DNA of 64,000 bases from Halomonas alkalisoli (GTDB taxonomy: Bacteria > Pseudomonadota > Gammaproteobacteria > Pseudomonadales > Halomonadaceae): contig NZ_JAKCMI010000012.1 in the NCBI RefSeq assembly GCF_021412585.1, positions 248,001-312,000 of the forward strand, read 5' to 3'. Positions 23,413 to 35,039 of this stretch are shown here, one piece after another (positions within the stretch are counted from its first letter, which is position 1; each line of letters starts with the position of its first letter). The translations under genes and the position numbers were made by a program. The notes under the pieces are model-generated. The model saw nothing but the letters and a program-made list of their open reading frames with translations. It made no database searches and had not been told where the DNA came from.

Positions 23413-24652
23413 CCAGCAATAATGCGTAGACCATCCCGCCCATGGGGTAGGCGAGGAAGCTGTAGGTCAAGCCGAAGTCGATGAAGGCCACCGGCAGCAA
23501 GGTGCCGGCCACGGCCAGGGCACGCCTTTCCCCGGAGGCGCTACCGATACCCCTGGCGAAGAGCCACAGCGGCGTCATATACAACGCCAGGAGGGTCAGC
23601 AAGCCCGGCAATCCTCGCTTCACCCAGGCGTCGAGCACATCATTGTGCGCGTGCCAGAAGCGTCCGAGCGAGGGATCCTGTGCGCCTTCGGCGCCACGCT
23701 CACGCATGGCGGCACGGTATTCACGGGTCCCCCAGCCGACGATCGGCCGCTCGGCAATCAGTTGGCTGGCGCCCTTCCACATTTCGAGTCGTGCGCTGAC
23801 CGAGGTCATCTCGTCGTCACCGGCGACGTACTGCTGCACACCGCTCACTGCGTTGTGCACGCGCTTTGCCACGCCGGTCTGGGGGATCATGTAGAGACTG
23901 CCCAGCAGTGCCAGCAGGCAGGCCCCCACCATCAGCCGCCAGCGTAGCGACAGGCGCTTGCCATGGCCGCGATAGAGCACCCAGATGGCCAGCGGCAAGC
24001 CGATCCAGCCGCCCCGCGAGCCGGACATTGCCGAGGCCATTAGCCCTGCCAGCCCTCCCAGGGCCATCAACAGGATCCATCGCCAGCGTTCGTTACGGGT
24101 CATTGCCCAACTGAGGCCGGCGAGACACAAGAGCCCGGTCATCAGCCCCAGGTTGCCGAACAGGATGGCATGCAGGGGATCCTGCCCATCGGCACGGGAT
24201 GTGCCTTGGATAATGCGTTGCCAGAACGCCCAGGCCCCGGCGGAGATACTGCCCAGGGCAAGCCCGGTCCAGAACCAGACGGCGGAAGGCTTGAGCCTGA
24301 CCATGGCGACCAGTGTCACCATGGCAAGCCAGATCGGCCAGGCATCGCGCACCCCCTTGAATCGCATGCCATGTGCCAATTCCACCACCACCCAGCACAC
24401 GCCATAGAGCAGCAGCACCATCATCAGCACCTTGTCCTGGCGCTGGGGAAAGCCATCCAGCTGATCCTTGCCTGCGGCCAGGGCGGCCAGGATCAGCAGT
24501 AGCGGCACCGCTACCAGTAGAGGCCAGGGCAGGACAAGGTATGCAAAGGCCGAAAACAGCAATGCCATGGCCGCAAGGGGACCATGGCATTGGTCTCTTA
24601 GACGTCGCGATAGCATCAGGGGCATCGGTCGGTACTGTTCATTCTCGATCAT
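23354..24652 (-). CDS. O-antigen ligase/polymerase-family membrane protein (WaaL-like)
   Basis: A 432-residue protein with about ten hydrophobic segments and a large loop holding the Wzy/WaaL signature region (ERPIVGWGTREYRAAM and FWHAHNDVLDAW with its conserved His). It is the last gene of the polysaccharide locus. Since a separate polymerase gene lies at 33678-35009, this one may be a ligase transferring the glycan to lipid A core or protein, or a second polymerase. The C-terminal 20 codons overlap alkB on the other strand. Confidence 0.8.
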   Translation of the reverse strand: MIENEQYRPMPLMLSRRLRDQCHGPLAAMALLFSAFAYLVLPWPLLVAVPLLLILAALAAGKDQLDGFPQRQDKVLMMVLLLYGVCWVVVELAHGMRFKGVRDAWPIWLAMVTLVAMVRLKPSAVWFWTGLALGSISAGAWAFWQRIIQGTSRADGQDPLHAILFGNLGLMTGLLCLAGLSWAMTRNERWRWILLMALGGLAGLMASAMSGSRGGWIGLPLAIWVLYRGHGKRLSLRWRLMVGACLLALLGSLYMIPQTGVAKRVHNAVSGVQQYVAGDDEMTSVSARLEMWKGASQLIAERPIVGWGTREYRAAMRERGAEGAQDPSLGRFWHAHNDVLDAWVKRGLPGLLTLLALYMTPLWLFARGIGSASGERRALAVAGTLLPVAFIDFGLTYSFLAYPMGGMVYALLLVILWGLYRRSPPEPQHGER

Positions 24653-24757
24653 ATCGTCTGCTCATCCGCTGAATCCTTCGCCTGTCGAGGCAGCCGCCGC
24701 ATACCGCCATGCTGGCCGGACACGAGGCTCCCCCGGGCCGTTCACTCCATCGTCACA

Positions 24758-24802
24758 CGCCTGCCAGTGCCCCATGGGTTACCCGGGAAGCACTGACAGG
24801 CG
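24758..24802 (-). terminator. inverted repeat after glmS
   Basis: CGCCTGCCAGTGC (24758-24770) and GCACTGACAGGCG (24790-24802) pair with one central mismatch around a 19-nt loop, downstream of glmS and before the WaaL-like gene. It may attenuate rather than end transcription. Confidence 0.4.
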
Positions 24803-24839
24803 ACCTTCACGACAAGCGGTTCACCTCCCTGTCGACGCC

Positions 24840-26693
<1,854 letters not shown>

Positions 26694-26825
26694 ATTGATT
26701 TCTCCATTAATGGCGCCTCATGACGATGCCGGACCTCAATGCCAATGTCGGCAACGCCGTGGCGAAAGCTTGTCGTTGAGAGATGTCGTGGTTGCGATGT
26801 GTCATGGTTGCGATGTGACCTATCA

Positions 26826-28790
26826 CTACTGGCGGGCCAGCTTCGGGCGCAGCGGGGTCACCGGCGAGGTCGATAGGCGCTCGCCGGGCGAACCGCGGCG
26901 CATCTCGCTCCATACCAGGTCGACGATCTCTCCCTGGGGACGGTAGGCGGTAGGCGCCTCGCCCAGGAGATCGCGAATCGCGCTGTGCTCGAAACCACGG
27001 CAGGCGTCGAACAATCGATCGAGATAGGCCTCCAGCCTTGCCCACTCCCAGTAGACCTCCCGTGCCGTCATGATCCTCGGGTGGGAGGTCGGCGAGACCT
27101 CATCGCCGATCAGCAGCTCCTCATAGAGCTTCTCGCCTGGACGCAGGCCGCTGTAGGCGATGGCGATATCGCCATCGGGGTGACGCTCATCACAGACCTT
27201 TAGCCCCGACAGGCGCACCATCTGTCGGGCCAGCTCGGCGATCTTCACCGGCTCCCCCATGTCGAGCACGAAGACATCGCCACCGCGGGCCATGGCACCG
27301 GCCTGAATCACCAGCTGTGCCGCCTCGGGAATGGTCATGAAATAGCGGGTTATCTCGGGGTGGGTAACGGTGATCGGCCCCCCGGCCTGGATCTGGGTCC
27401 GGAACAGCGGCACCACGGAACCGCTCGACCCCAGCACGTTACCGAAGCGCACCATACAGAACCGGGTGTCGGACTGGTGACTGGCCAATGCCTGGCACAC
27501 CAGCTCTGCCAGTCGCTTGCTCGTGCCCATGACATTGGTGGGGCGCACCGCCTTGTCGGTAGAAATCAAGACGAAGGTGTCGACCTTGGCCGCGATGGCG
27601 GCCTGCGCCGTTGCCAGGGTACCGAAGACGTTGTTACGTATGCCCTCCACCACATTGTGCTCGACCATGGGCACATGCTTGTAGGCGGCGGCGTGATACA
27701 GCGTATTGACACCGAAGGTCCGCATCACTGTCGCCAGCCGCTGCCGGTGCTGCACCGAGCCCATCAGCGCCTTGATGCAGACATCGAGCCCTTCCGCCTC
27801 GGCAATGCGCTGCAGCTCCTGCTCGATGCTGTAGAGGCCGAACTCAGACAGTTCGAACAGCAGCAGCTGCTTCGGGCCATGGCGCAGGATCTGCCGGCAC
27901 AGCTCCGAACCGATGGAACCGCCGGCGCCGGTGACCATGACCACCTTGCCGCGAATATTGGCGTCCATCAGCGTCGGATTCGCCGGCACCGGATCGCGAC
28001 CCAGGAGGTCCTCCAGCGCCACATCGCGAACCTCGCTGATCCGGGCACGGCCAGTGACCATGTCGGCGACACCGGGTATGGTCTGCACCGGAAAACCCTG
28101 GGGCTCCAGCTCGGCGAGGATCTCACGACGGCGCCCACGGCCGGTGCTGGGCATGGCCAGCAGCACGCGTTCGGCACCATAGGTGTCGGCCAGGTAGCCG
28201 AGCTGACGAGGGGGATAGACCTTGAGCCCTTCGATATAGGTGTTCTGCAACGCCACAGCGTCATCGACGAAGGCGATCGGCAGATACTCCTGGCCGTGGC
28301 TCAGCGACACCGAGAGCTGGCGCCCTGCGGAACCGGCCCCGTAGATCACCACCCTTGGCTTGTGGCGGATCTGGCTGCGCAGATAGGCGGCGCGCAAGCC
28401 GAAGCGTATGCCGCCGATGGTGAGCAGCGCCAGCATGGCGTAGATGAACGGCACCGAACGGGGAATCCCCAGGGCGAACAGGTAACTGGCGAGCGGCAAC
28501 GAAAGCGCCGATACCGTGACGCCAATGAAGACGGCACGAATCGCCTTCGGGCCCAGATAGCGAATCACCGCTCGGTAGAAGCCGAGACGAACATAGATCG
28601 CCAGGCTGAGCGGAATCATTATCAGCAGCGCGGCCCAGGTACGCGGTTCGCCCAGCGGCGCCCAATTCTCCAGGCGCAGCAGCATGGCAAGCAGAAAGCT
28701 CAAGGTAATCAACAAGCAGTCCACTACCAGCTGGATGATGCGCTTCTTCCGCCGCGGCAGGCGAAACAACGGTTGCAAAAGATCTCGCAT
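26826..28790 (-). CDS. UDP-N-acetylglucosamine 4,6-dehydratase, membrane form (PglF/WbpM/CapD family)
   Basis: A 654-residue protein with four N-terminal transmembrane segments (residues about 12-125), a first nucleotide-binding domain (VVIYGAGSAGRQL) and a C-terminal dehydratase domain (VVMVTGAGGSIGSELCRQI). The usual SDR Tyr is Met in NVMGTSKR, a hallmark of the WbpM/PglF group. It makes UDP-4-keto-6-deoxy-GlcNAc. With the aminotransferase, acetyltransferase and phosphoglycosyltransferase genes just upstream it forms a PglF-E-D-C-like set for a bacillosamine-type first sugar. A GGAGAGA site supports this start. Confidence 0.92.
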   Translation of the reverse strand: MRDLLQPLFRLPRRKKRIIQLVVDCLLITLSFLLAMLLRLENWAPLGEPRTWAALLIMIPLSLAIYVRLGFYRAVIRYLGPKAIRAVFIGVTVSALSLPLASYLFALGIPRSVPFIYAMLALLTIGGIRFGLRAAYLRSQIRHKPRVVIYGAGSAGRQLSVSLSHGQEYLPIAFVDDAVALQNTYIEGLKVYPPRQLGYLADTYGAERVLLAMPSTGRGRRREILAELEPQGFPVQTIPGVADMVTGRARISEVRDVALEDLLGRDPVPANPTLMDANIRGKVVMVTGAGGSIGSELCRQILRHGPKQLLLFELSEFGLYSIEQELQRIAEAEGLDVCIKALMGSVQHRQRLATVMRTFGVNTLYHAAAYKHVPMVEHNVVEGIRNNVFGTLATAQAAIAAKVDTFVLISTDKAVRPTNVMGTSKRLAELVCQALASHQSDTRFCMVRFGNVLGSSGSVVPLFRTQIQAGGPITVTHPEITRYFMTIPEAAQLVIQAGAMARGGDVFVLDMGEPVKIAELARQMVRLSGLKVCDERHPDGDIAIAYSGLRPGEKLYEELLIGDEVSPTSHPRIMTAREVYWEWARLEAYLDRLFDACRGFEHSAIRDLLGEAPTAYRPQGEIVDLVWSEMRRGSPGERLSTSPVTPLRPKLARQ

Positions 28791-28842
28791 GAGGGTCTCT
28801 CCATGACTGGCCCGGCCCAATGCCGTGCCGCTCCATGCCTTG

Positions 28843-30036
28843 CTACGAACCGGAAGCCTCTTTCATCACGTCGCCGAGCACCGCACAGGTCTTGTCGAGC
28901 TCGGCCTCGGTCAGTGTCGGGTGACAAAGCAACATCAGGCTGGTCTCACCCAGCGCCCTGGCAACCGGCAGCCGCCGCTCGGGACGCCAGCCCGGCTTGC
29001 CCGAGTGGCTGTCGAAGGCTTTCTCCAGATAGATCTCCGAGCAGGAACCGGAGAAACAGGGCACACCCCGCGCGACCATCTCCGCCATGATCCGGTCACG
29101 ATTCCAGTCCGGCTCCAGTCGTTCGGGCTCGACGAACACATAGCACTTGTAGGCGGCGTGCTCGCAGTGTGAAGGCACCACAGGCACCCGGAGCCCCGGA
29201 CAGTCGACCGCGGCCTGCCAGATACGCAACGCGTTGGCGCGACGAGCGGCACGCCATTCGGGCATGCGGCGCAGCTGGATACGGCCAATGGCGGCCTGCA
29301 TGTCGGTCAGCCGCCAGTTGGTGCCGAAGCTCTCGTGTAGCCAGCGAAAACCCGGGGGATGGGCCCGCTTGTAAACCGCCTCCCAGCTCTTGCCGTGATC
29401 CTTGTATGCCCACATGCGCTGCCAGAGATGGGGATCGTTGGTCGTGACCATGCCGCCCTCGCCGCCGGTGGTCATGATCTTGTCCTGACAGAACGACCAG
29501 CACCCCACATGGCCAATGCTTCCGACGCTGCGCCCGCGGTAACGGGCACCATGGGCCTGGGCACAATCCTCGATCACCGTGAGACCGTGTCGCTCGGCCA
29601 GCGCCATCAGGTCGTCCATCTCGCAGGGCCAGCCGGCCAGATGCACCGCCAGGATTGCCCGGGTGCGCGGGGTGAGCTTCTCAGCCACGCTGGCGGCGGT
29701 AATATTCTGGGAGTCGGGATCCACATCGGCGAAGACCGGCACCGCCCCGACACTCACGATGCTCGATGCCGAGGCCAGGAAGGTGCGGGACGTCACGATC
29801 ACTTCATCGCCCTGGCCGATGTCGAGCCCCCGCATTGCCAGCTCCAGGGCAGCCGTGCCATTGGCCACGGCAACGGCGTACTCGGCCTCGGCGAAACGGG
29901 CGAACTCCGGCTCGAACTCGCGGCACTCCTGCCCGGTCCAGTAGTTCACCTTGTTGGACAGCAGCACACGGCTGACCGCATCGGCCTCCTCGCGAGTGTA
30001 GGAAGGCCAGGGTGAAAAGGGTCCATTCAGCATCAA
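28843..30036 (-). CDS. PLP-dependent sugar aminotransferase (DegT/DnrJ/EryC1 family, PglE-like)
   Basis: A 397-residue aminotransferase. The catalytic Lys186 lies in CQDKIMTTGGEGGM, and the cofactor-binding NGTAALELAMRGL and IEDCAQAHGARYRGR segments are intact. Neighbours suggest it aminates UDP-4-keto-6-deoxy-GlcNAc at C4, as PglE does. It overlaps or abuts the PglD-like acetyltransferase gene by a few bases. The exact substrate is inferred from context. Confidence 0.88.
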   Translation of the reverse strand: MMLNGPFSPWPSYTREEADAVSRVLLSNKVNYWTGQECREFEPEFARFAEAEYAVAVANGTAALELAMRGLDIGQGDEVIVTSRTFLASASSIVSVGAVPVFADVDPDSQNITAASVAEKLTPRTRAILAVHLAGWPCEMDDLMALAERHGLTVIEDCAQAHGARYRGRSVGSIGHVGCWSFCQDKIMTTGGEGGMVTTNDPHLWQRMWAYKDHGKSWEAVYKRAHPPGFRWLHESFGTNWRLTDMQAAIGRIQLRRMPEWRAARRANALRIWQAAVDCPGLRVPVVPSHCEHAAYKCYVFVEPERLEPDWNRDRIMAEMVARGVPCFSGSCSEIYLEKAFDSHSGKPGWRPERRLPVARALGETSLMLLCHPTLTEAELDKTCAVLGDVMKEASGS

Positions 30037-30752
30037 TTGCCTCCTTTGTGTAACACCAGACCGAGTCGTTTCAGCAGCTGGGCGTCGTGGGAGATCGGCA
30101 CGACCGGCCCCCGCGGCCCCGCACCATGGAGAGGACGTGCAGGCACACCGGCCACGACAAGGTCATCGTCGAGGTCGGAGACCACCGCGGCACCGGCGCC
30201 GACCATGACCCGCTCGCCGATGACGACGCCATGGCGCACGGCGGCCCCCACCCCGATCCAGCTGCCTCGGCCAACCTCCACGTCGCCGGCCACATTGGCG
30301 CCGGGCGCAACATGCACGCAGGCACCCAGGCGGCAGTCGTGACCCACGGTGGCACCGGTGTTGACGATGGTGCCCATGCCGAGATCGGCAAAGGCGTTGA
30401 CGATCGCCCCCGCCACCACCACACAGCCCACACCCAGTCGTGCCATGGGGCTGACCGTGGCACGGGGGTGGACGAGCGTTACCAGCCTGGCGTCATGCTC
30501 TGCCAGGGCTTCGAGCTTGGCTTCGCGAATGACGTTGTGGCCAATGGCCACCGCCACGCCATCGAAGCTCGACAGGTCGCGCAGCAACATGGCCAGGGAG
30601 CCCTCTACCCGCCAGTGCTCCAGGCTTGCCCTGTCGGGCCAGGCATCGTCATAGAAGACGATCTCCTGCCAGCCGGCCTGTATGGCGATATCCGCCACCA
30701 CCTTGCCGTGGCCGCTGGCTCCCAGGATGGCGAGACGCTTACGACCGGTCAT
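30033..30752 (-). CDS. sugar O/N-acyltransferase (PglD/NeuD-like, left-handed beta-helix)
   Basis: A 239-residue protein with an N-terminal Rossmann-like sugar-nucleotide domain (RLAILGASGHGKVVADIA) and a C-terminal hexapeptide-repeat helix (IVNTGATVGHDCRLGACVHVAPGANVAG...). This is the PglD architecture, which acetylates the 4-amino group to give UDP-diacetylbacillosamine. The start follows GCGGAGG and overlaps the sugar-transferase gene by 14 bp, so they are translationally coupled. Confidence 0.88.
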   Translation of the reverse strand: MTGRKRLAILGASGHGKVVADIAIQAGWQEIVFYDDAWPDRASLEHWRVEGSLAMLLRDLSSFDGVAVAIGHNVIREAKLEALAEHDARLVTLVHPRATVSPMARLGVGCVVVAGAIVNAFADLGMGTIVNTGATVGHDCRLGACVHVAPGANVAGDVEVGRGSWIGVGAAVRHGVVIGERVMVGAGAAVVSDLDDDLVVAGVPARPLHGAGPRGPVVPISHDAQLLKRLGLVLHKGGN

Positions 30753-31341
30753 GATGGCCTCCGCGAAATCGGGGCATGGCGACATTGCCCTCATGGGCAA
30801 TGCCATCGCGAACCACCACCTTCTTTATCGTCAGCACCAGGATCTTCAGGTCGAGCCATAGCGTACGGTTATCCACGTACCACACGTCGAGTTCGAACTT
30901 CTCCTCCCAGCTCAACGCGTTGCGACCATTGACCTGGGCCCACCCGGTCACGCCCGGACGCACCTCATGACGCCGCGCCTGGTAGGGGCTGTAGAGTGGC
31001 AGATACTCCATCAGCAGCGGGCGCGGCCCGACCAGGCTCATGTTGCCTACCAGCACGTTCCAGAGCTCCGGCAGTTCGTCGAGGCTGCTGGCGCGAAGCC
31101 ACTTGCCGAAAGGCGTCATGCGCGCCTCGTTGGGCAAGGGATCACCGTCGGCATCATAGGCGTCGAGCATGGTCCGGAACTTGATCATCTCGAAGGGTCG
31201 GCCATGCCGACCGGGACGCGTCTGTCGAAAGAGAACCGGCGAGCCGAGCTTGTATCGCACCAGCAGGGCAACCACTGCCAGCAACGGAGAAAGAAGCATC
31301 AGGGCCACTACGGCCACGACACAGTCGAGAAGGCGTTTCAT
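30739..31341 (-). CDS. initiating phosphoglycosyltransferase (PglC-like, bacterial sugar transferase)
   Basis: A 200-residue monotopic sugar-1-phosphate transferase with one N-terminal membrane helix. The family motifs are [36 protein letters not shown] and [10 protein letters not shown], and the catalytic Asp-Glu dyad is in LDELP. It transfers a phospho-sugar from UDP to undecaprenyl phosphate, starting each repeat unit at the inner membrane. Its short size matches PglC rather than the longer WbaP type. Confidence 0.92.
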   Translation of the reverse strand: MKRLLDCVVAVVALMLLSPLLAVVALLVRYKLGSPVLFRQTRPGRHGRPFEMIKFRTMLDAYDADGDPLPNEARMTPFGKWLRASSLDELPELWNVLVGNMSLVGPRPLLMEYLPLYSPYQARRHEVRPGVTGWAQVNGRNALSWEEKFELDVWYVDNRTLWLDLKILVLTIKKVVVRDGIAHEGNVAMPRFRGGHHDRS

Positions 31342-32588
31342 CGCGTTTCATCCATGACATCGTTCATGACTCCGGCCAGGCGGCCGGCGAGGATCCGGTA
31401 ATCGTAGGCGGCTTCCATATGCTCACGGCCCGCCCAGCCCATGCGCGCACGCGCTTCGGGTGACAGTGCCACCAGCCTGGTGATGGCCTCTGCCAGCGCC
31501 GCCGGGTCTTCGGGTTTCACGGTGATGCCGGCCTGTGCCTCGGCCACCGGGTCGTTCACCGCGGCCGAGGCGATGATCACCGGACGTGCCGCCGCCATGT
31601 AATCGAACAGCTTGTTCATGCTGATGCCGAAGCGATACAGCTGCGGCAGGTCTCGCACCGTGATCACGAAGGCATCGGCCTCCCTGGCCAGGAGCGGAAT
31701 TTCACGCTTGGGTACCGCCGGCTCGAAGCTGACCCAGCGCCCGTCGAGGCCGAGCCCGCTGGCCTGACGCTGTAGCGCGTCCTTGGAAGGGCCATCTCCG
31801 ATCAGGCGCAGTCGGACGGGGACATTGCCAACGCCATGGGCCGCCTTCACCTGGCCCATGGCCTCCAGCAGCACATCGAGACCGTTGGCCTCGCCATGGC
31901 TGCCGAAGTACATCAGGGTCAGTGGCATTTCGGGGGGGCGTGGCTGGGGGGGCGAGACATCGGGATAATCGCCGAGATCGACCCCGTTGGAGAGCCATAC
32001 CACATGCTCCGCCGGCACTCCCCGGGGCACGATGTACTCCTCGGCGCGGGGCAGCAGCGTCAGCACGCGACGTGCACGGCGGTAGAGGAAATCCTCGAGG
32101 GCGCGCAGGCAACGAGTCGTCAGGCTACCCTCCCGCAGTCGCCCCATGTCGATCAGGGTCTGGGGCCAAAGATCGCGCACTTCGAAGATGAAGGGGACGC
32201 CATGGCGGCGCGCCAGCCACCAGCCGCTCAGCGCGGCGAAGGGATGCACGCTCGACCCGATGATCAGGTCCGGGCGATCCAGGGCCTTCAACCGCGAAGG
32301 GCGAATCGCCTGCCAGGCATACTGCAGCATGTTCTGTATGCGCCCCCCGCCATTGCCACGGTAAGCCGCCGTGCGCAGCCACAGGAAGGGCACGCCGCCG
32401 CTGGTTTCCAGTCGCATCGGCTCATTTTCGGCCAGCCGCTGAAAGCCACTGGGGTGATCGACGCTGGAGGCGATCAGCGTGGCGCGCCAGCCGTGGGCCG
32501 GCAGGTGTCGGGCCAGCTGGAAATGGCGCGCACCGCCTGCCGTTTCGGGATGCTTGGCATAGTGATTCAGGATCCAGACGTGCTTCAT
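31338..32588 (-). CDS. glycosyltransferase family 4
   Basis: A 416-residue retaining glycosyltransferase with GT-B fold. Visible are GGARHFQLARHL near the N-terminus, FEVRDLWPQT in the acceptor domain, and the nucleotide-sugar EX7E-type region around FGISMNKLFDYMAAARPVI. It would add a sugar to the lipid-linked repeat. It resembles WbuB/WcaI-type enzymes but the donor sugar is unknown. A 4-bp overlap follows onto the sugar-transferase gene. Confidence 0.88.
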   Translation of the reverse strand: MKHVWILNHYAKHPETAGGARHFQLARHLPAHGWRATLIASSVDHPSGFQRLAENEPMRLETSGGVPFLWLRTAAYRGNGGGRIQNMLQYAWQAIRPSRLKALDRPDLIIGSSVHPFAALSGWWLARRHGVPFIFEVRDLWPQTLIDMGRLREGSLTTRCLRALEDFLYRRARRVLTLLPRAEEYIVPRGVPAEHVVWLSNGVDLGDYPDVSPPQPRPPEMPLTLMYFGSHGEANGLDVLLEAMGQVKAAHGVGNVPVRLRLIGDGPSKDALQRQASGLGLDGRWVSFEPAVPKREIPLLAREADAFVITVRDLPQLYRFGISMNKLFDYMAAARPVIIASAAVNDPVAEAQAGITVKPEDPAALAEAITRLVALSPEARARMGWAGREHMEAAYDYRILAGRLAGVMNDVMDETR

Positions 32589-33718
32589 GCCAGCCTCGGG
32601 GCCGCAGCCAGCAGGTGATAGGTTTCCAGCAGCTTGCGCTCCTCCTGCTGCCAGTTGTAACGCTCGGCCACGGCTCGCTGGCCGTTGGCCCCCATCTCAC
32701 GGGCCCGATCCGGATTGGCCACCAGAAAATCGATCGCCTCGGCTATGGCCCCAGGATTCAGCGGGTCGACGCACAGCCCGCAGTCGCTGCCCTCAACGAT
32801 CTCCCGCCATAGCGGGAAGTCCGAGGCGATGACCGGCAGACCGGCACTCATGTACTCGAACATCTTCACCGGCAGGGCATCGAGATAGTTGATCACCGGA
32901 TGGAGGGTGACGATTCCCGCGATCGAGCTGCCCAGCACCCGGCGCACGCCGTCACGATCCAGGTAGCCATGGGCCTCGACACGCCCCCAGCCGGTATAGG
33001 TCATCACCTCCTGCTCCAGGGACACCTGCTTGAAGTCACCGGCCAGCTGCAACCGGCACTCCTGCTTGACCGACTCCATGGCGCGAACGATTTCCCGTAT
33101 GCCACGGATCGAGGCAATGCCGCCCACATAGCAGACGGAGGGTGGCTCGTTCGGCGAAGCCGCGAGCCTCGGGTCGGGCGCCCCGCTCAGTTCCCCCTCC
33201 ATGGGGAAGTTGTTGACGTCGACCACCTGGGGATGGAACCGGGCGAAACGGTCGCGAATATAGGGGGTCGCCGTCACGACGGCATCGAACCGCTTGCAGG
33301 CCCGGCGTTGATAGAAATCGACGCCATGGGACAGCACACGGCGCGTGATGCCACCGAGGTAGTGCTTGGCCAGTATCTGGCGCGGCAGGTCCTCATGGGC
33401 GTCGTACACCACCGTCTTGCCCCTGCGCCGGAGCTTGCTGCCAATCGGCATCAGCTCGGGGTCGTGCAGATGGTAGAGATCGGCATCGATCTGCAGTGCC
33501 CGTTCGTAGACGCGACGGGTACTCTTGACGATGCGCTCGAAGCGCCCCGAAGACGCACCGACATCGGCGATGTCGACACCATCGCGGCGACCGTCACCGC
33601 GACCATCGGCCACCACCAGGGTCACCACGTGCCCGGCGGCTGCCAGCGAACGGCACTGCTTGAAGAATATCCGTGTGTCATAGCGGGGATGGGCGGAAGT
33701 CAGATGTGCCACTTTCAT
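32585..33718 (-). CDS. glycosyltransferase family 4
   Basis: A 377-residue GT-B enzyme. The start MKVAHLTSAHPRYDTRIFFKQ is typical of a widespread capsule-cluster group, followed by YHLHDPELMPIG and the donor-binding region LPVKMFEYMSAGLPVIASDFPLW. The start lies inside the 3' end of the wzy-like gene (41-bp overlap), so translation is coupled; a longer in-frame start is less like the family. Donor and linkage cannot be read from sequence. Confidence 0.88.
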   Translation of the reverse strand: MKVAHLTSAHPRYDTRIFFKQCRSLAAAGHVVTLVVADGRGDGRRDGVDIADVGASSGRFERIVKSTRRVYERALQIDADLYHLHDPELMPIGSKLRRRGKTVVYDAHEDLPRQILAKHYLGGITRRVLSHGVDFYQRRACKRFDAVVTATPYIRDRFARFHPQVVDVNNFPMEGELSGAPDPRLAASPNEPPSVCYVGGIASIRGIREIVRAMESVKQECRLQLAGDFKQVSLEQEVMTYTGWGRVEAHGYLDRDGVRRVLGSSIAGIVTLHPVINYLDALPVKMFEYMSAGLPVIASDFPLWREIVEGSDCGLCVDPLNPGAIAEAIDFLVANPDRAREMGANGQRAVAERYNWQQEERKLLETYHLLAAAPRLA

Positions 33719-35009
33719 TAGCGTCTCGTCCTTGTGAATCCTGGGCAGCCTGTCGCTGCCCGTCGGTGTCATGGCCCGTGTCCGTCATGTCGTCGTCGCG
33801 GTAGCGCGCCAGCTGCCCGCAGACCAGGGCGTTGGCAAAGGCTCCCCACCCCAGCGCCGGCAAGGGCCAGAACACCGGCTTGGCCAAGAGCATCAGCAAC
33901 AGACAGACAAACGAGAGGGAGAAGGCGAAAACCCACCAGGCCGCGGTGTCGCCGCAATAGATCATGCGATACGCAGCCCCCAGGAAGGCCACGACCGTCA
34001 TGCCCAGATAGAGGGCGAAGCCCAGCAGGCCATAATTGACCCAGGCAGAGAGCACGTTGTGGGCATAGCTTCCCGTCGTCCCGGCAGCGGTGACATGACC
34101 GCCGAACTGCCCCAGCACCGGACTGGCCGCGATCTGCTCGATGGCGCGCTGCTCGAGGTACTGGCGGGCGGTCCAGGAACTGTTGCCCGTCAGGTCCAGC
34201 ACCTGGAACTGGCGGCTGCCCGACATCGCCTCGAACTGGGTGGCGACCACCATGACCAGCACGGCCACCACGGCCAGCAGCGTCAACAGGTACTTGGCAC
34301 TCATTCCGGCCCATACCAGCAACAGCACCATCGACAGGGCCAGGAAGGCATACAGCTCCGACCGGGCGCCCAGCACGAACATCACGAAGGCCCCCAGCGC
34401 GATCAACAGGGCACGCATCAGCGCCCTTTGGCTGACCGAGATCAGGAACACCAGCATCACCAGTGCGCTGCGCGCATAGCCCTGGTAGGTGGAGACGTTG
34501 GCGTTGCCATCGTCCTCGATCATCTGCCGGGCAAAGAACATCCATTGTCCGGTGGTGGCGACAATGAACAGCAGGTAGCCCACCGTCAGTGCGAAAGCGA
34601 TCCAGAAAGCCCGGGCCAGCCGCGGCGAGTCCAGCGGCACGCGGTACCCCATCACGAACAGCACCGCCCACAGCACGACGGTTTCCAGCGTCTGGATCAT
34701 CGCCAGTCGCTGCAGGCCGCCCCCCTGAAGGCCATAGTTCGCCAATGCCCAGGCCAGCACATAGGCGAGAAACCCCAACACCAGCAGGGCGAAGCCCCGC
34801 GTGCCGGCCAGCATGAGGCTGAGCTGGGACGGCAACACGGCCACGTAGAGGAGGAACATCATCACCGAGACCACCCCGAACAGACCGCCAAGCAGCGCCG
34901 GGATCACGCCCATGGCAACCAGGGTGTGGTAGATCAGAAACCCCGGAAAGAGCACGAAGAAGCCGACGCTCGAGACGCGTGCGGCAAGCTTGTCACCGGA
35001 GAGGATCAT
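33678..35009 (-). CDS. polysaccharide polymerase-like membrane protein (Wzy)
   Basis: A 443-residue protein with about 11 transmembrane segments and a periplasmic loop (VLDLTGNSSWTARQYLEQRAIEQIAASPVLGQFGGHV, followed by YAHNVLSAW) that carries the Wzy/O-antigen-ligase type His. It is presumed to polymerise the repeat units exported by the Wzx-like flippase encoded upstream. The hydrophilic 40-residue C-terminal tail overlaps the next gene. Polymerase assignment rests on topology and place in the locus. Confidence 0.78.
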   Translation of the reverse strand: MILSGDKLAARVSSVGFFVLFPGFLIYHTLVAMGVIPALLGGLFGVVSVMMFLLYVAVLPSQLSLMLAGTRGFALLVLGFLAYVLAWALANYGLQGGGLQRLAMIQTLETVVLWAVLFVMGYRVPLDSPRLARAFWIAFALTVGYLLFIVATTGQWMFFARQMIEDDGNANVSTYQGYARSALVMLVFLISVSQRALMRALLIALGAFVMFVLGARSELYAFLALSMVLLLVWAGMSAKYLLTLLAVVAVLVMVVATQFEAMSGSRQFQVLDLTGNSSWTARQYLEQRAIEQIAASPVLGQFGGHVTAAGTTGSYAHNVLSAWVNYGLLGFALYLGMTVVAFLGAAYRMIYCGDTAAWWVFAFSLSFVCLLLMLLAKPVFWPLPALGWGAFANALVCGQLARYRDDDMTDTGHDTDGQRQAAQDSQGRDANESGTSDFRPSPL

Positions 35010-35039
35010 GGGCGCACTCCTTGACGGCCTTCTGCCCGT

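Noticed and set aside
28843..30036. Second WbpE-like aminotransferase in the uronic acid pathway
   Set aside because: It lies beside the PglF/D/C-like genes and its sequence is less like WbpE than the fusion domain is.
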